Assembly: GCF_017352195.1 (NCBI RefSeq)
Contig: NZ_CP071445.1
Coordinates: 620,001 to 684,000, forward strand
DNA: 64,000 nt
Direction: 5' to 3'
Source: Sedimentibacter sp. zth1
Lineage (GTDB): Bacteria > Bacillota > Clostridia > Tissierellales > Sedimentibacteraceae
In this document: piece by piece, positions 17,477 to 26,407 of the stretch
Numbering within the stretch: the first letter of the stretch is position 1
How the letters are laid out: every line of letters starts with the position of its first letter
Notes under the pieces: model-generated
Database searches by the model: none
Seen by the model: the letters and a program-made list of their open reading frames with translations, nothing else
Told to the model about the DNA's origin: nothing
Made by a program: the position numbers and the translations under genes

Positions 17477-17511
17477 CTCAAATTCTTCATCATTATCAAG
17501 CAGTTGAGGTA
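17472..17511 (+). repeat. Direct repeat copy B: displaced sigK N-terminal fragment
   Basis: This matches sigK 9243-9282 at 35 of 40 positions. On the minus strand it reads PQLLDNDEEFELI, against PQPLEKDEEFELI in sigma-K. Reading further in the N-terminal direction gives LILPFSQVLI, one stop, then FALL, a hydrophobic stretch like a pro-sequence. This suggests the original 5' end of sigK was displaced here by an insertion. Confidence 0.72.
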
Positions 17512-17533
17512 ATAAAGCAAACTATATAAGCAC

Positions 17534-17561
17534 TTGACTAAATGGTAAAATAAGGTATAAT
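17534..17561 (+). promoter_or_regulatory. Sigma-A promoter for the small membrane protein
   Basis: TTGACT (17534-17539), a 16-base spacer and TATAAT (17556-17561). GGGGGTG follows at 17571-17577 ahead of ATG 17585. Confidence 0.7.
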
Positions 17562-17584
17562 TATGTTGTTGGGGGTGATTGTAA

Positions 17585-17758
17585 ATGGTTACCAATCTTA
17601 TAACTGTTATAAATCTTATATTTGTAGTAATAATACCTATAATAATATTGATACTTATAATTGTGGTAGTGCCTTTTTTTGTAAGGTTATTTAAAAAAAT
17701 TGATAAACTTATTGATATTTTAATTGAAGAAAAAACAAATAATAAAAAATTAGATTAG
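17585..17758 (+). CDS. Small single-pass membrane protein, 57 aa
   Basis: ATG 17585 is preceded by a strong ribosome binding site (GGGGGTG) and a near-consensus promoter. The peptide is one long hydrophobic helix (about residues 4-33, rich in I, L and V) followed by a charged tail (FKKIDKLIDILIEEK). Function unknown. The architecture resembles small membrane or holin-like peptides. It lies just outside the sigK-derived repeat, so it may belong to the original sigK upstream region, not the phage remnant. Confidence 0.6.
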   Translation: MVTNLITVINLIFVVIIPIIILILIIVVVPFFVRLFKKIDKLIDILIEEKTNNKKLD

Positions 17759-17927
17759 AACTATTTAGGTTTTTTTATTTAGGTAATAAAAATTTTTTTG
17801 AGAAAAACGGACATTTAATATTTCAATTTTTAATAAACATATTTTAGTTTGTTAAAAGTTGTTTATTATTAAATATAGTTGTATAATTTATTAAAAATTA
17901 TTAATTTAATAGGATGGAGATAGGTAT

Positions 17928-18458
17928 ATGGATAAACAAATAGTTGGTCAAAAAGTTATTTTACGCCAGCAGATAGATGGTGACGCAGATTTCTTTGTTC
18001 GTTGGTATAACAATAAAAATATAATGGAGAAATGCGGCTTTACGCAAAAGACTACCAAAGAGGAAATTATTGCTTCTTTTCACAAACAAAGTTCGGATGG
18101 AGACTGGTATACTGTTGTAGACAAGGAAACAGGCAGAGTAATTGGAGAAACCGGTTTGTTGCGTATGTTTCCTAAATGGGCGACAACAGACTTAACTATC
18201 ATAATTCCGAACCCCGAAGATTACGGAAAAGGCTATGGTACGGAAACTATCAATTTGATGTTTGATCTTGCTTTTACTAAGTTAAATTTCAACAGAATTG
18301 CCATTGGTGTTGTTGGTTTTAACCATTCCGCACTTTCCTTTTACAAAAAAGTTGGCTTCAAACAAGAAGGAATACAAGAACAAGGATATTTCTATGATGG
18401 TGAATTTAGTGATTTTATCATGATGCGGTTACTAAAAAGCGAGTATTTAGCAAAATGA
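17928..18458 (+). CDS. GNAT acetyltransferase, RimJ/RimL-like
   Basis: This 176-aa protein of the GNAT superfamily transfers acetyl from acetyl-CoA to an amine. KVILRQQIDGDADFFVRWYN is a RimL/RimJ-type beginning. The acetyl-CoA loop is YGKGYGTETI, and GFNHSALSFYKKVGFKQEG is the usual motif B. GGATGGAGA precedes the ATG. The base composition is slightly richer in GC than its neighbours, hinting at acquisition. Substrate unknown. Confidence 0.85.
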   Translation: MDKQIVGQKVILRQQIDGDADFFVRWYNNKNIMEKCGFTQKTTKEEIIASFHKQSSDGDWYTVVDKETGRVIGETGLLRMFPKWATTDLTIIIPNPEDYGKGYGTETINLMFDLAFTKLNFNRIAIGVVGFNHSALSFYKKVGFKQEGIQEQGYFYDGEFSDFIMMRLLKSEYLAK

Positions 18459-18650
18459 GCATAAACAAATGTCAAGAGTACAGGAATCTATATTAAAATG
18501 CACATTACTGAAGATAAAATTTTTCTGTACCTAGATGAATATACAATACTTGACATTGACGAAAATTTAAAATGATTGGAATATGTAACAATACAAAAGA
18601 ATTAGCATAGCTTTTTTGCTATGACTTTTATTATATCAGGGAGTAATTCT

Positions 18651-19139
18651 ATGATAATAGCGGAAGCAAATATTAATGATACAGAATTAGTAGCACCTTT
18701 AATTGCAAAATTTAGAGTAGAGTTAAAAAAGCTCAAACAAATAGACAGTGATGAAAACCTTGAAGTAGCCAAAGAGGGGTTTATGGAATATATTAACTCA
18801 AACTATCCTATATACATAGCTTTAGATGAAAACGTATGTGTCGGATATTTAGTATGTAGAGTTGATAAACCAAATGTTTGGGTGGAATCTATTTATGTAG
18901 TTGAGAGTTTCAGAAGAAAAGAAGTTGCAAGTCTTATGTTTGAACAAGCTGAAAAATTGGCACATTCTTATGGAGAAGAAACTCTATATAATTATGTTCA
19001 CCCTAATAATGATAAAATGCTTAAATTCCTTGCTAAGCATGGATACGATGTTTTAAATCTTATTGAAATAAGAAAAAAGTATACAGATGAAAAAACAAAT
19101 ATGAAAATCAACGTCAATAACTTTGAATTTGATTATTAA
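18651..19139 (+). CDS. GNAT acetyltransferase
   Basis: This 162-aa GNAT has a central strand VWVESIYV and the acetyl-CoA site ESFRRKEVASLMFEQAE, which lacks the usual Q/RxxGxG/A glycines (RRKEVAS), then YVHPNNDKMLKFLAKHGY. I start at ATG 18651 because AGGGAG at 18638-18643 fits it; an ATG 30 bases upstream lacks a site. The preceding 18460-18620 holds only a 25-codon frame (18498-18572) without a ribosome binding site and a short TAGC hairpin. Confidence 0.78.
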   Translation: MIIAEANINDTELVAPLIAKFRVELKKLKQIDSDENLEVAKEGFMEYINSNYPIYIALDENVCVGYLVCRVDKPNVWVESIYVVESFRRKEVASLMFEQAEKLAHSYGEETLYNYVHPNNDKMLKFLAKHGYDVLNLIEIRKKYTDEKTNMKINVNNFEFDY

Positions 19140-19222
19140 GCACTATTATGAAGATTATGATCATAATGTGTAACTAAAATAAATAAAGATTATTTATATA
19201 TAAGATTGGAGGAAAACAAAAA

Positions 19223-20260
19223 ATGCTCAATTTGATAAAACCACAAAAGTTAAATCGCGGAGATAAGGTTGCTACAGTTAGCTTATCTTGGGGTGGTGCA
19301 GGTGATAAAGATATTCTATGGCGTTATTATCAAGGCAAAAAACGCCTAGAAGAACAATTCGGACTTCAAGTAGTGGAAATGCCACACACTCTAAAGGGTT
19401 CTGAATTTGTGTATAATCATCCAAAAGAGCGGGCTGATGATTTAATGCAGGCGTTTTCGGATAAGAGTATAAAAGGAATTATTTCATGTATAGGCGGCAC
19501 TGATAGTATTAGAATGTTTCCATACATTGATTTTAAAATTATCAAAAACAATCCTAAAATTTTCACTGGATATTCTGACTCAACAGTAACACATTTTATG
19601 TGTATGAAAGCGGGCATTTCTTCTTTTTATGGTCCTGCTATACTTACTGACTTTGCGGAGAATATTAAAATACCTAAATATACAGTGAACGCAATAAACA
19701 ATACCTTCTTTTCAAATGAAAATATTGGCGAGGTAGTTCCTTCTAAAACGTGGACATCGCAGAGACTTGAATGGGTTGAAGAAAATAAAGATACGGCGAG
19801 AATTTTCAGTGAGAATACTTCCTATGAAGTTTTGCAAGGCAACGGAAAAGCACAGGGTAGACTAATAGGCGGATGCCTTGAGGTTATTGAATATATTAAG
19901 GGAACGTCATTATTTCCTCCAGTTGACTATTTTAATAATGCGATTTTATTTCTTGAAACTTGTGAAGTATTACCACCGGTATGGCTTATAGAAGATGAAT
20001 TGCGTTGCTTTGGAATGATGGGAATGCTGAATCGAATTTCAGGTATATTCTGGGGTAAGTCTCAAGGCGAAAAGTATTATGAGGAATACAAAGTAGCAAT
20101 CCGTAAAGTATTAGCTGAATTTGATTGTTCAGATTTACCTGTGCTATATAATGGGAGCTTTGGACACAATGAACCGAGAACAATTCTTCCATATGGAGCT
20201 ATAGCTGAAATTGATTGTGAAAACAACACCTTTTCAATTCTTGATAACGCTACATTGTAG
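19223..20260 (+). CDS. S66 peptidase family protein (LD-carboxypeptidase / MccF-like)
   Basis: This 345-aa serine hydrolase is of the S66 family. Members are either LD-carboxypeptidases that trim peptidoglycan tetrapeptides or MccF-type enzymes that cleave toxic peptidyl-nucleotides. Seen: GDKVATVSLSWG near the start, IISCIGGTDSIRMFPYID, the nucleophile elbow GYSDST (about residue 115), and the late Glu/His region with FGHNEPRTILPYGA. GGTD and length favour the MccF-like clade, so a detoxification or immunity role is plausible. It is free-standing with GGAGG upstream. A decayed piece of a second copy lies at 23287-23364. Confidence 0.85.
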   Translation: MLNLIKPQKLNRGDKVATVSLSWGGAGDKDILWRYYQGKKRLEEQFGLQVVEMPHTLKGSEFVYNHPKERADDLMQAFSDKSIKGIISCIGGTDSIRMFPYIDFKIIKNNPKIFTGYSDSTVTHFMCMKAGISSFYGPAILTDFAENIKIPKYTVNAINNTFFSNENIGEVVPSKTWTSQRLEWVEENKDTARIFSENTSYEVLQGNGKAQGRLIGGCLEVIEYIKGTSLFPPVDYFNNAILFLETCEVLPPVWLIEDELRCFGMMGMLNRISGIFWGKSQGEKYYEEYKVAIRKVLAEFDCSDLPVLYNGSFGHNEPRTILPYGAIAEIDCENNTFSILDNATL

Positions 20261-20296
20261 GTTCCTGTTATTCGTATAAAAAGAGGAATATATACA

Positions 20297-21148
20297 ATGA
20301 GAAGATTAAAGAAAAAAAGAATAATAATAGTATCGTTACTTATAATTTTAGTATTAATTACTTTATTAGCTTTTGATGTTAGATTAAAGGTTCAAGAATA
20401 CACTGTTATTTCTGATAAAATTACTTTGCCTGTAAAGGTTGCATTGATTACTGATTTACATTCATGTAAATATGGAGATAATGAGATGAACTTAATTAAA
20501 GCAATTGACAAACAAAATCCTGATGTTATTTTGATGGGTGGAGATATATGTGATGATAAGTTGCCAAACGATAATACGGAATTGTTGTTGAAAGGTATTG
20601 CTGATAAATATCCTTGCTTTTATGTTAGTGGTAATCACGAATACTGGAGTGGTGAAATAGATAAAATTAAGTCAATGTTTCGTTTATACAATGTAGATGT
20701 ATTAGAAGGAACTTCATCTACAATTAATATAAGGGGACAAAATATAAATATATGTGGTATGGATGATCCTGATGTTGAAAAATATATTGATAATAATAAT
20801 ATGTTTTATTCACAGCTTGAAGCGTTAGAAAAGATATCTGATAATGGATATTATACAATATTGCTTGCACATCGTCCTCAGTATGTAAATATGTATCTTC
20901 AATATGGTTTTGATATGGTTTTATCAGGACACACACATGGAGGTCAGTGGAGAATTCCGGTTATTCTAAATGGACTTTATGCTCCAGATCAAGAATGGTT
21001 TCCGAAGTATGCAGGCGGTGAGTATGATTTTGCAAACGGAAAAATGATTGTAAGCAGAGGTCTTTCAAGAGAATCTACCAGAGTTCCAAGAATATTTAAT
21101 AGACCTGAGCTTGTAATAATAAATTTGGAGAATAGCGTATCTAGGTAA
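20297..21148 (+). CDS. Membrane-anchored metallophosphoesterase (YkuE/YaeI-like)
   Basis: This 283-aa protein has one N-terminal membrane segment (about residues 9-26) and a calcineurin-like phosphoesterase domain. The metal-binding blocks appear in order: ITDLHS, GGDICDD, SGNHEYW, LAHRPQ and SGHTHGGQWR. Relatives include YkuE and UDP-diacylglucosamine-hydrolase-like enzymes that act near the membrane; the substrate here is unknown. AAGAGGA precedes the ATG. It begins 36 bases after the S66 gene and could share its transcript. Confidence 0.87.
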   Translation: MRRLKKKRIIIVSLLIILVLITLLAFDVRLKVQEYTVISDKITLPVKVALITDLHSCKYGDNEMNLIKAIDKQNPDVILMGGDICDDKLPNDNTELLLKGIADKYPCFYVSGNHEYWSGEIDKIKSMFRLYNVDVLEGTSSTINIRGQNINICGMDDPDVEKYIDNNNMFYSQLEALEKISDNGYYTILLAHRPQYVNMYLQYGFDMVLSGHTHGGQWRIPVILNGLYAPDQEWFPKYAGGEYDFANGKMIVSRGLSRESTRVPRIFNRPELVIINLENSVSR

Positions 21149-21249
21149 AAATATAATAATTAAAGAAAGGGTGAATACTATAAATTTAAGAGAATTAAAA
21201 GAAGATATAGTATTATGAATAGATTATTTTTATTATATGGAGTGATAAA

Positions 21250-21756
21250 ATGTACATTGAAACTGAGCGATTAATTTTGAGAAATTTTACAGATACTGAT
21301 ATATCTAATGCTACTAGATATTTAGGTGATAATGATGTCATGCAGTATGTAGAGAAACCTTTCAGTAAGGAACAAGTAACAAAATTCATAAAATCTTTTG
21401 GATTGTGTGAGCCCCCTCTTATATACGCATTGGTTGAGCGACAAACTAATTTGCTGATAGGGCACATCATTTTTCATGCATTTGATACAACTTCAATCTA
21501 TGAATTAGGTTGGATTATTGACAAGCCATATTGGGGAAAGGGTTATTGCATGGAAATCAGCAAGGTGATTATTGACTATGCTTTTTATGATATTAAAATA
21601 GAGAAGCTTATTGCTGAAACTGTTGCTGAAAACTCCAAATCATTGTTGCTAATCAAACGATTGGGAATGGTAGAAACAGACACATCGGATGGTCTAAAAA
21701 TATTCTCTTTGACAAATTCTAATCTAATAAATGAGTATAATCTACAAAATAAATAA
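21250..21756 (+). CDS. GNAT acetyltransferase, RimJ/RimL-like
   Basis: This 168-aa GNAT starts TERLILRNFTDTDI, the standard RimJ/L beginning. ELGWIIDKPYWGKGYCMEIS holds the acetyl-CoA loop, and NSKSLLLIKRLGMVE is motif B. ATATGGAGTG precedes the ATG. The upstream 21149-21249 contains a 15-codon GTG frame after AAAGAAAGG (NTINLRELKEDIVL), which may be the stub of a lost gene. A terminator follows. Confidence 0.83.
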   Translation: MYIETERLILRNFTDTDISNATRYLGDNDVMQYVEKPFSKEQVTKFIKSFGLCEPPLIYALVERQTNLLIGHIIFHAFDTTSIYELGWIIDKPYWGKGYCMEISKVIIDYAFYDIKIEKLIAETVAENSKSLLLIKRLGMVETDTSDGLKIFSLTNSNLINEYNLQNK

Positions 21757-21758
21757 TT

Positions 21759-21796
21759 AAAATACACTTTTATTTCACAAATAAGGTGTATTTTTT
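21759..21796 (+). terminator. Terminator after GNAT gene
   Basis: The stem AAAATACAC (21759-21767) pairs with GTGTATTTT (21786 onward), extended by CTTTTATT/AATAAG pairing, and is followed by T6. Confidence 0.8.
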
Positions 21797-21814
21797 ATTT
21801 TTATCTTTAGAGAC

Positions 21815-21849
21815 AATCATAACTACTGGCTTAGCTAGTAGTTATGATT
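21815..21849. repeat. Perfect 13-bp inverted repeat, no attached gene
   Basis: Arms AATCATAACTACT (21815-21827) and AGTAGTTATGATT (21837-21849) have a 9-base spacer GGCTTAGCT. No T-run follows, so it is not a plain terminator. The 282-base gap 21757-22038 otherwise holds the terminator and a promoter-like TAGTATAATACT near 21983. Confidence 0.7.
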
Positions 21850-22038
21850 TGAGTGACAAAAGTAGGACAACATTTGGGAAATTTGCTACAAGCATAAGCA
21901 AGGGCGTTATATTGTTAATGATATTAAAATACGTCTCGGGTTGATGCGTAGTTAAAATATTGTAACACATGGTAAAATGTAGTATAATACTAATTAATGA
22001 TTATTAATAGTTCGTCTATTTATTAGGAGAAAAATGAA

Positions 22039-22212
22039 ATGATATATAAGCACTGGATAACTTATTGGTTATTTGCCTCAGCATTTATTTTTTGTGCAGG
22101 AATGAGTATATATAATGCGATTTACAAAAGTAGGATACATGGGTTTGTTTTTCAATTATTATGTGTTTTTGTTATTTTGGATTGGCTACCAGAGAGATAT
22201 ACTGGTATTTAA
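22039..22212 (+). CDS. Small membrane protein, 57 aa
   Basis: ATG 22039 has AGGAGA at 22025-22030, 8 bases upstream. A nearer ATG (22034) is followed at once by a stop, so it is not used. The peptide has two hydrophobic stretches (about residues 9-25 and 36-48) separated by a short basic loop. No family recognised. A promoter-like TAGTATAATACT lies about 50 bases upstream. Confidence 0.55.
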   Translation: MIYKHWITYWLFASAFIFCAGMSIYNAIYKSRIHGFVFQLLCVFVILDWLPERYTGI

Positions 22213-22306
22213 AGCAAAAAGACAAAAATAATAGAACAAAATAATTATAATAAGTAGTAATATTAATAAAAGAAACTAAAGATTATTTATACTTTGAGGA
22301 ATTAAA

Positions 22307-23194
22307 ATGAATGAAATAATTATAACAAGAAAATATATACATCCTAAGTCAAAAGAAATAGAAGAATTTGTTAACATAATGAAGAAAAATACTATTGATT
22401 TTCAAGGATTCGTTAGGAATATTTTTGATTGGTTTAATAAAAATATTCAATATAGCCGTTTAAATTCTCCATATTTCCCATTACAAAGGAATGATTTGGA
22501 AGTATTAAACATGAAATCTGGAACATGCGGTGACTATTCTAATCTTTTGGTTTCAGTATTCATTTCTATGGAAATTGAAGCTAATTATGCATATATTAAA
22601 AAAGATTGTTATGGTAACGAGCAAGATCACATATGTGTAGCGATAAAACTAAGTGATGAGTGGATTCTAATTGATGCTACAAAACCATATAGAAAGTGGC
22701 ATGGTTATAATTGCCAACATAAAGAGTATAAACTATATTCTCCAGAACAATTTGAAAAAATAATGAAAAAAGAAGAGAATTATTGGTATAATAAGGCTGT
22801 AAAATGGGGAAATGCTAAGTACGCTGGTTTACTATACGCCCCTTGGATTTATGAGGAAACGGTATGGTCTGAAACAGATGAAGAAGAGGATGTTTTCTTT
22901 TTGATAAATCTTAATGACAATCAACATTGGATGTTATATATAAACTATTTTATGTATGCTAAAGAAACTGCAAAAAATAGGATAATGGTTACTATCAATC
23001 AATATGGAGAGAAATTCATTCAATTTTCTACAAAGGCAGCTAAATCACTTTGGGATAGTTCTCAATGGGGTGAAAAATATAATATGTTAAATATTCCGAA
23101 AGAATATTATTCAGAACAATTAAAACGGATGATGAGATGTATTACTAAAAATAAAGATAGAGTTATATCTATATATAGTAACATAGAAAAATGA
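22307..23194 (+). CDS. Transglutaminase-like superfamily protein
   Basis: This 295-aa protein has the papain-like triad of the transglutaminase core: Cys74 in KSGTCGDYSNL, His108 in DHICVAI and Asp123 in LIDATKPY. There is no signal peptide, so it is probably cytoplasmic. The C-terminal 150 residues (rich in W, Y and N, with ENYWYNKAVKWGNAKY) match nothing I know. Members range from proteases to amidases, and the function is open. Its leader at 22262-22300 resembles that of the lipoprotein gene at 26408. TGAGGA precedes the ATG. Confidence 0.75.
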   Translation: MNEIIITRKYIHPKSKEIEEFVNIMKKNTIDFQGFVRNIFDWFNKNIQYSRLNSPYFPLQRNDLEVLNMKSGTCGDYSNLLVSVFISMEIEANYAYIKKDCYGNEQDHICVAIKLSDEWILIDATKPYRKWHGYNCQHKEYKLYSPEQFEKIMKKEENYWYNKAVKWGNAKYAGLLYAPWIYEETVWSETDEEEDVFFLINLNDNQHWMLYINYFMYAKETAKNRIMVTINQYGEKFIQFSTKAAKSLWDSSQWGEKYNMLNIPKEYYSEQLKRMMRCITKNKDRVISIYSNIEK

Positions 23195-23286
23195 GTATAA
23201 TTGGAGTATATTTCATATTATAATTTTGTGTGTTATTATTGTTGGATTATGCCTGTAATAATCTAAAACTGAATCTTTTTTTAGTA

Positions 23287-23364
23287 TGGAATGATGGAAT
23301 ACTGAAAAAATTTCAGGTATGTTTAGGGGCAAGTCTCAAGGCGAAAAGTAGTATGAGGAATAAA
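23287..23364 (+). pseudogene. Fragment of a second S66 peptidase gene
   Basis: This aligns with 20011-20093 of the intact S66 gene, sharing AATTTCAGGTAT-type sequence and the identical block AAGTCTCAAGGCGAAAAGTA followed by TATGAGGAATA. Two single-base indels and a TAG break the frame. It lies directly before the CPBP protease gene, and its bases supply a spurious upstream extension to that frame. Confidence 0.75.
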
Positions 23365-23385
23365 AAATATTCAGGAGAAACTAAA

Positions 23386-24054
23386 ATGATAAATTCGGCT
23401 TACACATTAACAATTTTACAGAGTATTTTACTGTGTGCAGGTTATTTCCTGTGCATGCTTTGCTATACAATACTTGATATGGGAGTATGGAGAAAAATAA
23501 CCCCAAACATTTCAGTATGGCTTAACATTTTCACAATAATATTATTTAACTTAGTGTTTTTTTTACTTATTTCAAATAAAGTGTCTTATAAGTTGAATAT
23601 TTTGGGTGGAATATCCTTTTTAAAAATATTACTTGCAATGTTATGTTCTATTTTGTTCTATTTTGCTTTAGACAAATGTTTAGATCCTATTTTTGAGCAC
23701 CTTTTTCCGGTTAGCGAAATAAAATATCAAGATACCATAACAAGACTTAAACAATCCCCTGTTACAAGTTTTATGTTAGTTTGCATTATTGCTCCTGTTG
23801 TAGAAGAAATATTGATAAGGGGATTTATTTTAACTGGATTACAGAATGAATATGGTAATTTTATTGCTCTAGTTGTGTCAGCTATTTTATTTGCACTATT
23901 GCATTTTAATATGGTTCAAACGATATCAGCATTTATTTGCGGACTTGTTCTGGGATTGCTTTATATTAAAACAGATTCGATTTTTTGTTGTATTGTTACT
24001 CACTCAGGATATAATATAATTTCTTATCTTAAAATGATTTTACCGTTAAATTAA
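23386..24054 (+). CDS. CPBP family intramembrane metalloprotease
   Basis: This 222-aa polytopic membrane protein is of the CAAX/bacteriocin-processing (Abi) family. The diagnostic EExxxR is VVEEILIRG (E140, E141, R145). The second motif FALLHFN has His173, and a C-terminal HSGYN supplies a further His. About six hydrophobic segments are visible. I start at ATG 23386, 8 bases after AGGAG; the frame extends upstream to 23230 only because it runs through the S66 fragment. Relatives process bacteriocins or give self-immunity; no bacteriocin gene is seen nearby. Confidence 0.82.
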   Translation: MINSAYTLTILQSILLCAGYFLCMLCYTILDMGVWRKITPNISVWLNIFTIILFNLVFFLLISNKVSYKLNILGGISFLKILLAMLCSILFYFALDKCLDPIFEHLFPVSEIKYQDTITRLKQSPVTSFMLVCIIAPVVEEILIRGFILTGLQNEYGNFIALVVSAILFALLHFNMVQTISAFICGLVLGLLYIKTDSIFCCIVTHSGYNIISYLKMILPLN

Positions 24055-24274
24055 AAAATTCAGTTAAATTGAGTTTATAATAAATGAAATGTGAATAATT
24101 GGAGTAATATAACTCAAAACAATTCATTTAAATGTAATTAGTCAACTAATTGGATTTTTATGCAATTATATATTGTTATATTTGGGAATATATAGTATAA
24201 TACTGATGGTAGATTTTGTATAACATGTACCGAACAGAGAAACTGTATAAATAAAAAATTATGGAGGATTTTAT

Positions 24275-25450
24275 ATGAACAATCAGAGATTAAGAGTTCC
24301 AAAAGATTCAAGGTTAGTATATATATCTATGTTTTGTGGACTCATAATGTTATTTTTTAATTTTTGCACCATACTTTCTATGGAAGGTGAATTTGCTATT
24401 TTATTTAATGTCAAAGGATATAACACAGGCTTATATATTATAGATATAATATGCAACATATTTTTAATTTATATTCCTATTTTAGTATTTGTTTTTTCTC
24501 CTATATTTGCAAAAAGAAATTTGCGAATACTTTGTATTCCATTAGCAATTTCTTTTGTAAAGTTGTTATTTTATTCTTTTGTTTTTTATGGGCTTAAATA
24601 TTGTTGGTTTGATTTAATTGCCTATACTGTTATGCTTGTTATTTTTATACTAACATCTACTGGAAAAATAAAAAACAAATTTCCACTTGTAATAGTTTCT
24701 TTTCTTATATTTGTTATATCTTTTGTTCTTTTTATAACTGGATGTGAATTTTCTAATTATATTAGTTATAATTCTTACTATATTTCGAGTTTTATATCAT
24801 TCATTGCTCCATTTATTGCATATGCAATTATAGGGCTTGCACTTGATAATGATCCTAATAAAGAGTACTTAGAAAAAGATATAATTTCTGATGATGCAAC
24901 AATCGGTAGTAATTCTCAGATTGAATTGCTTGAAAGTAAAGATGTAGCTGTTTGTATTCTATTATCATTAGTAACATTTGGTATTTACTTTATTATATGG
25001 TTATATTCCATAATCAAAAAAATTAAACTTTTGAACAAGGATCAGACAGATTGTTTAGGTGAGCTATTACTATGTATTTTTGTTCCTTTTTACTTTGTTT
25101 ATTGGTTTTACATAAGAGCAAAAGAGTTGTCAAATGTTGCTGCTAAGCAAAATATTCAAATTAAAGACAATGGAACATTATATCTTATACTGACTTTGTT
25201 CGGTTTAGGAATAATTTCTTGCTCTTTAATGCAAAATGATTTAAACGTTATTTCTTTAAGATTGAAGACAGAAAACACTGATTTTAATAATCCAAATACA
25301 GCTTATTCTCAGCATTTAAAAGCCCAGAATGAATTTTATCAAAAAGATCCTGTCGAGAGATTGAAAGAGATAGCTTTATTAAAAGAACAATGTATTATTA
25401 CTGAAGAAGAATATGAATCTAAGAAAAGAGAATTGCTCGGGAAAATATAA
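24275..25450 (+). CDS. DUF4234 membrane protein with C-terminal SHOCT motif
   Basis: This 391-aa protein has five or six hydrophobic segments in the first 190 residues. A DUF4234-like region follows (about 225-325; VTFGIYFIIWLYSIIKKI, then FYFVYWFYIRAKEL). A short helical SHOCT segment closes the protein (DPVERLKEIALL, ITEEEYESKKRELLGKI). SHOCT is a small oligomerisation or membrane-association motif found at protein ends. GGAGG at 24262-24266 fits ATG 24275. Function unknown; a terminator follows. Confidence 0.75.
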   Translation: MNNQRLRVPKDSRLVYISMFCGLIMLFFNFCTILSMEGEFAILFNVKGYNTGLYIIDIICNIFLIYIPILVFVFSPIFAKRNLRILCIPLAISFVKLLFYSFVFYGLKYCWFDLIAYTVMLVIFILTSTGKIKNKFPLVIVSFLIFVISFVLFITGCEFSNYISYNSYYISSFISFIAPFIAYAIIGLALDNDPNKEYLEKDIISDDATIGSNSQIELLESKDVAVCILLSLVTFGIYFIIWLYSIIKKIKLLNKDQTDCLGELLLCIFVPFYFVYWFYIRAKELSNVAAKQNIQIKDNGTLYLILTLFGLGIISCSLMQNDLNVISLRLKTENTDFNNPNTAYSQHLKAQNEFYQKDPVERLKEIALLKEQCIITEEEYESKKRELLGKI

Positions 25451-25543
25451 TGTGTTGATTTAACATAATATAAAGTTAAATTAAATAAAAAAGTAACAGA
25501 TGAATTTAAAATTAAAACTACAAAACTCAATAAATAAAAATTC

Positions 25544-25594
25544 AACCTAACCTCAAGAACTACTTTTTACTATGCTCTGATAGGTTAGGTTTTT
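25544..25594 (+). terminator. Terminator after DUF4234 gene
   Basis: The 10-bp perfect stem AACCTAACCT (25544-25553) and AGGTTAGGTT (25582-25591) has a 28-base loop and ends in five T. Confidence 0.82.
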
Positions 25595-25716
25595 CTGTTG
25601 GCGATAAAAATCATATATAATATTTATAAGTGCAAATGGAATATATTGTATCACATGACTTAATGTGTTGTGATTTAACAGTTAAGAATATTTATCTAAT
25701 ACTAATGGAGGATGCT

Positions 25717-26238
25717 ATGAATATAGAATTAAAAAAAGTCGATGTTGAGGAAAAAGAGATTCTTAAGAATTTAATGGAAAAATACGATTATGAGTTTTCC
25801 CAATGGGATAATCGTGATGTCAATAAGCTTGGGTTGTATGGTTATAACTATCTTGACTGTTATTGGACAGATAATAATAGATATGCTTTCTTTATATTAG
25901 TTGATGGAATGCTTGGAGGTTTTGTTATGGTCAATGATTGTCCAGAAGCAAACGAAAAAGCAGATTATGCCATAGCAGAATTTTTTGTAATGTACAAATA
26001 TAGACAAAAAGGTGTGGGGAAATTTGTTGCTTATAAAGTTTTTGATATGTTACGTGGAAAATGGCAACTAAAAAGGCATCCTAAAAATACTCCATCTGTA
26101 CATTTTTGGAATAAAATCGTTTCAGAATATACAAATGGAAATTTCAGACTTGTTGAATCATGTCCTAATACCGATTATGATGACGGGACTTTGGCTGATG
26201 TATTCTTCTTTGATAATTCTGATAACTGTGATAAATAA
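25717..26238 (+). CDS. GNAT acetyltransferase family protein
   Basis: This 173-aa protein matches a GNAT subtype with the start NIELKKVDVEEKEILKNLMEKY, the acetyl-CoA site YKYRQKGVGKFVAYKVF and then HFWNKIVSEYT. I start at ATG 25717, after TGGAGG at 25705-25710; upstream in-frame ATGs at 25630 and beyond lack a site. Substrate unknown. It is a free-standing gene. Confidence 0.8.
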   Translation: MNIELKKVDVEEKEILKNLMEKYDYEFSQWDNRDVNKLGLYGYNYLDCYWTDNNRYAFFILVDGMLGGFVMVNDCPEANEKADYAIAEFFVMYKYRQKGVGKFVAYKVFDMLRGKWQLKRHPKNTPSVHFWNKIVSEYTNGNFRLVESCPNTDYDDGTLADVFFFDNSDNCDK

Positions 26239-26407
26239 GCAAAATATTTTTTATTAAAGATAAAATTTTTTTAAAATTGATGATGAATACTTTGATTCTT
26301 TGCTTATGAATTAATATTTATAACAGAAATTATGAGCAAAAACACAAAGTTAATATTAATAAAAGAATCTAAAAAATATTTATGTTTTGAAAGGTGTGTT
26401 AATATTT

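Noticed and set aside
18498-18575. 25-codon frame after the first GNAT gene
   Set aside because: No ribosome binding site and no recognisable sequence; too short to support as a gene.
23230-23385. N-terminal extension of the CPBP protease
   Set aside because: It is the translation of an S66-gene fragment in another frame; a good ribosome binding site lies before ATG 23386.
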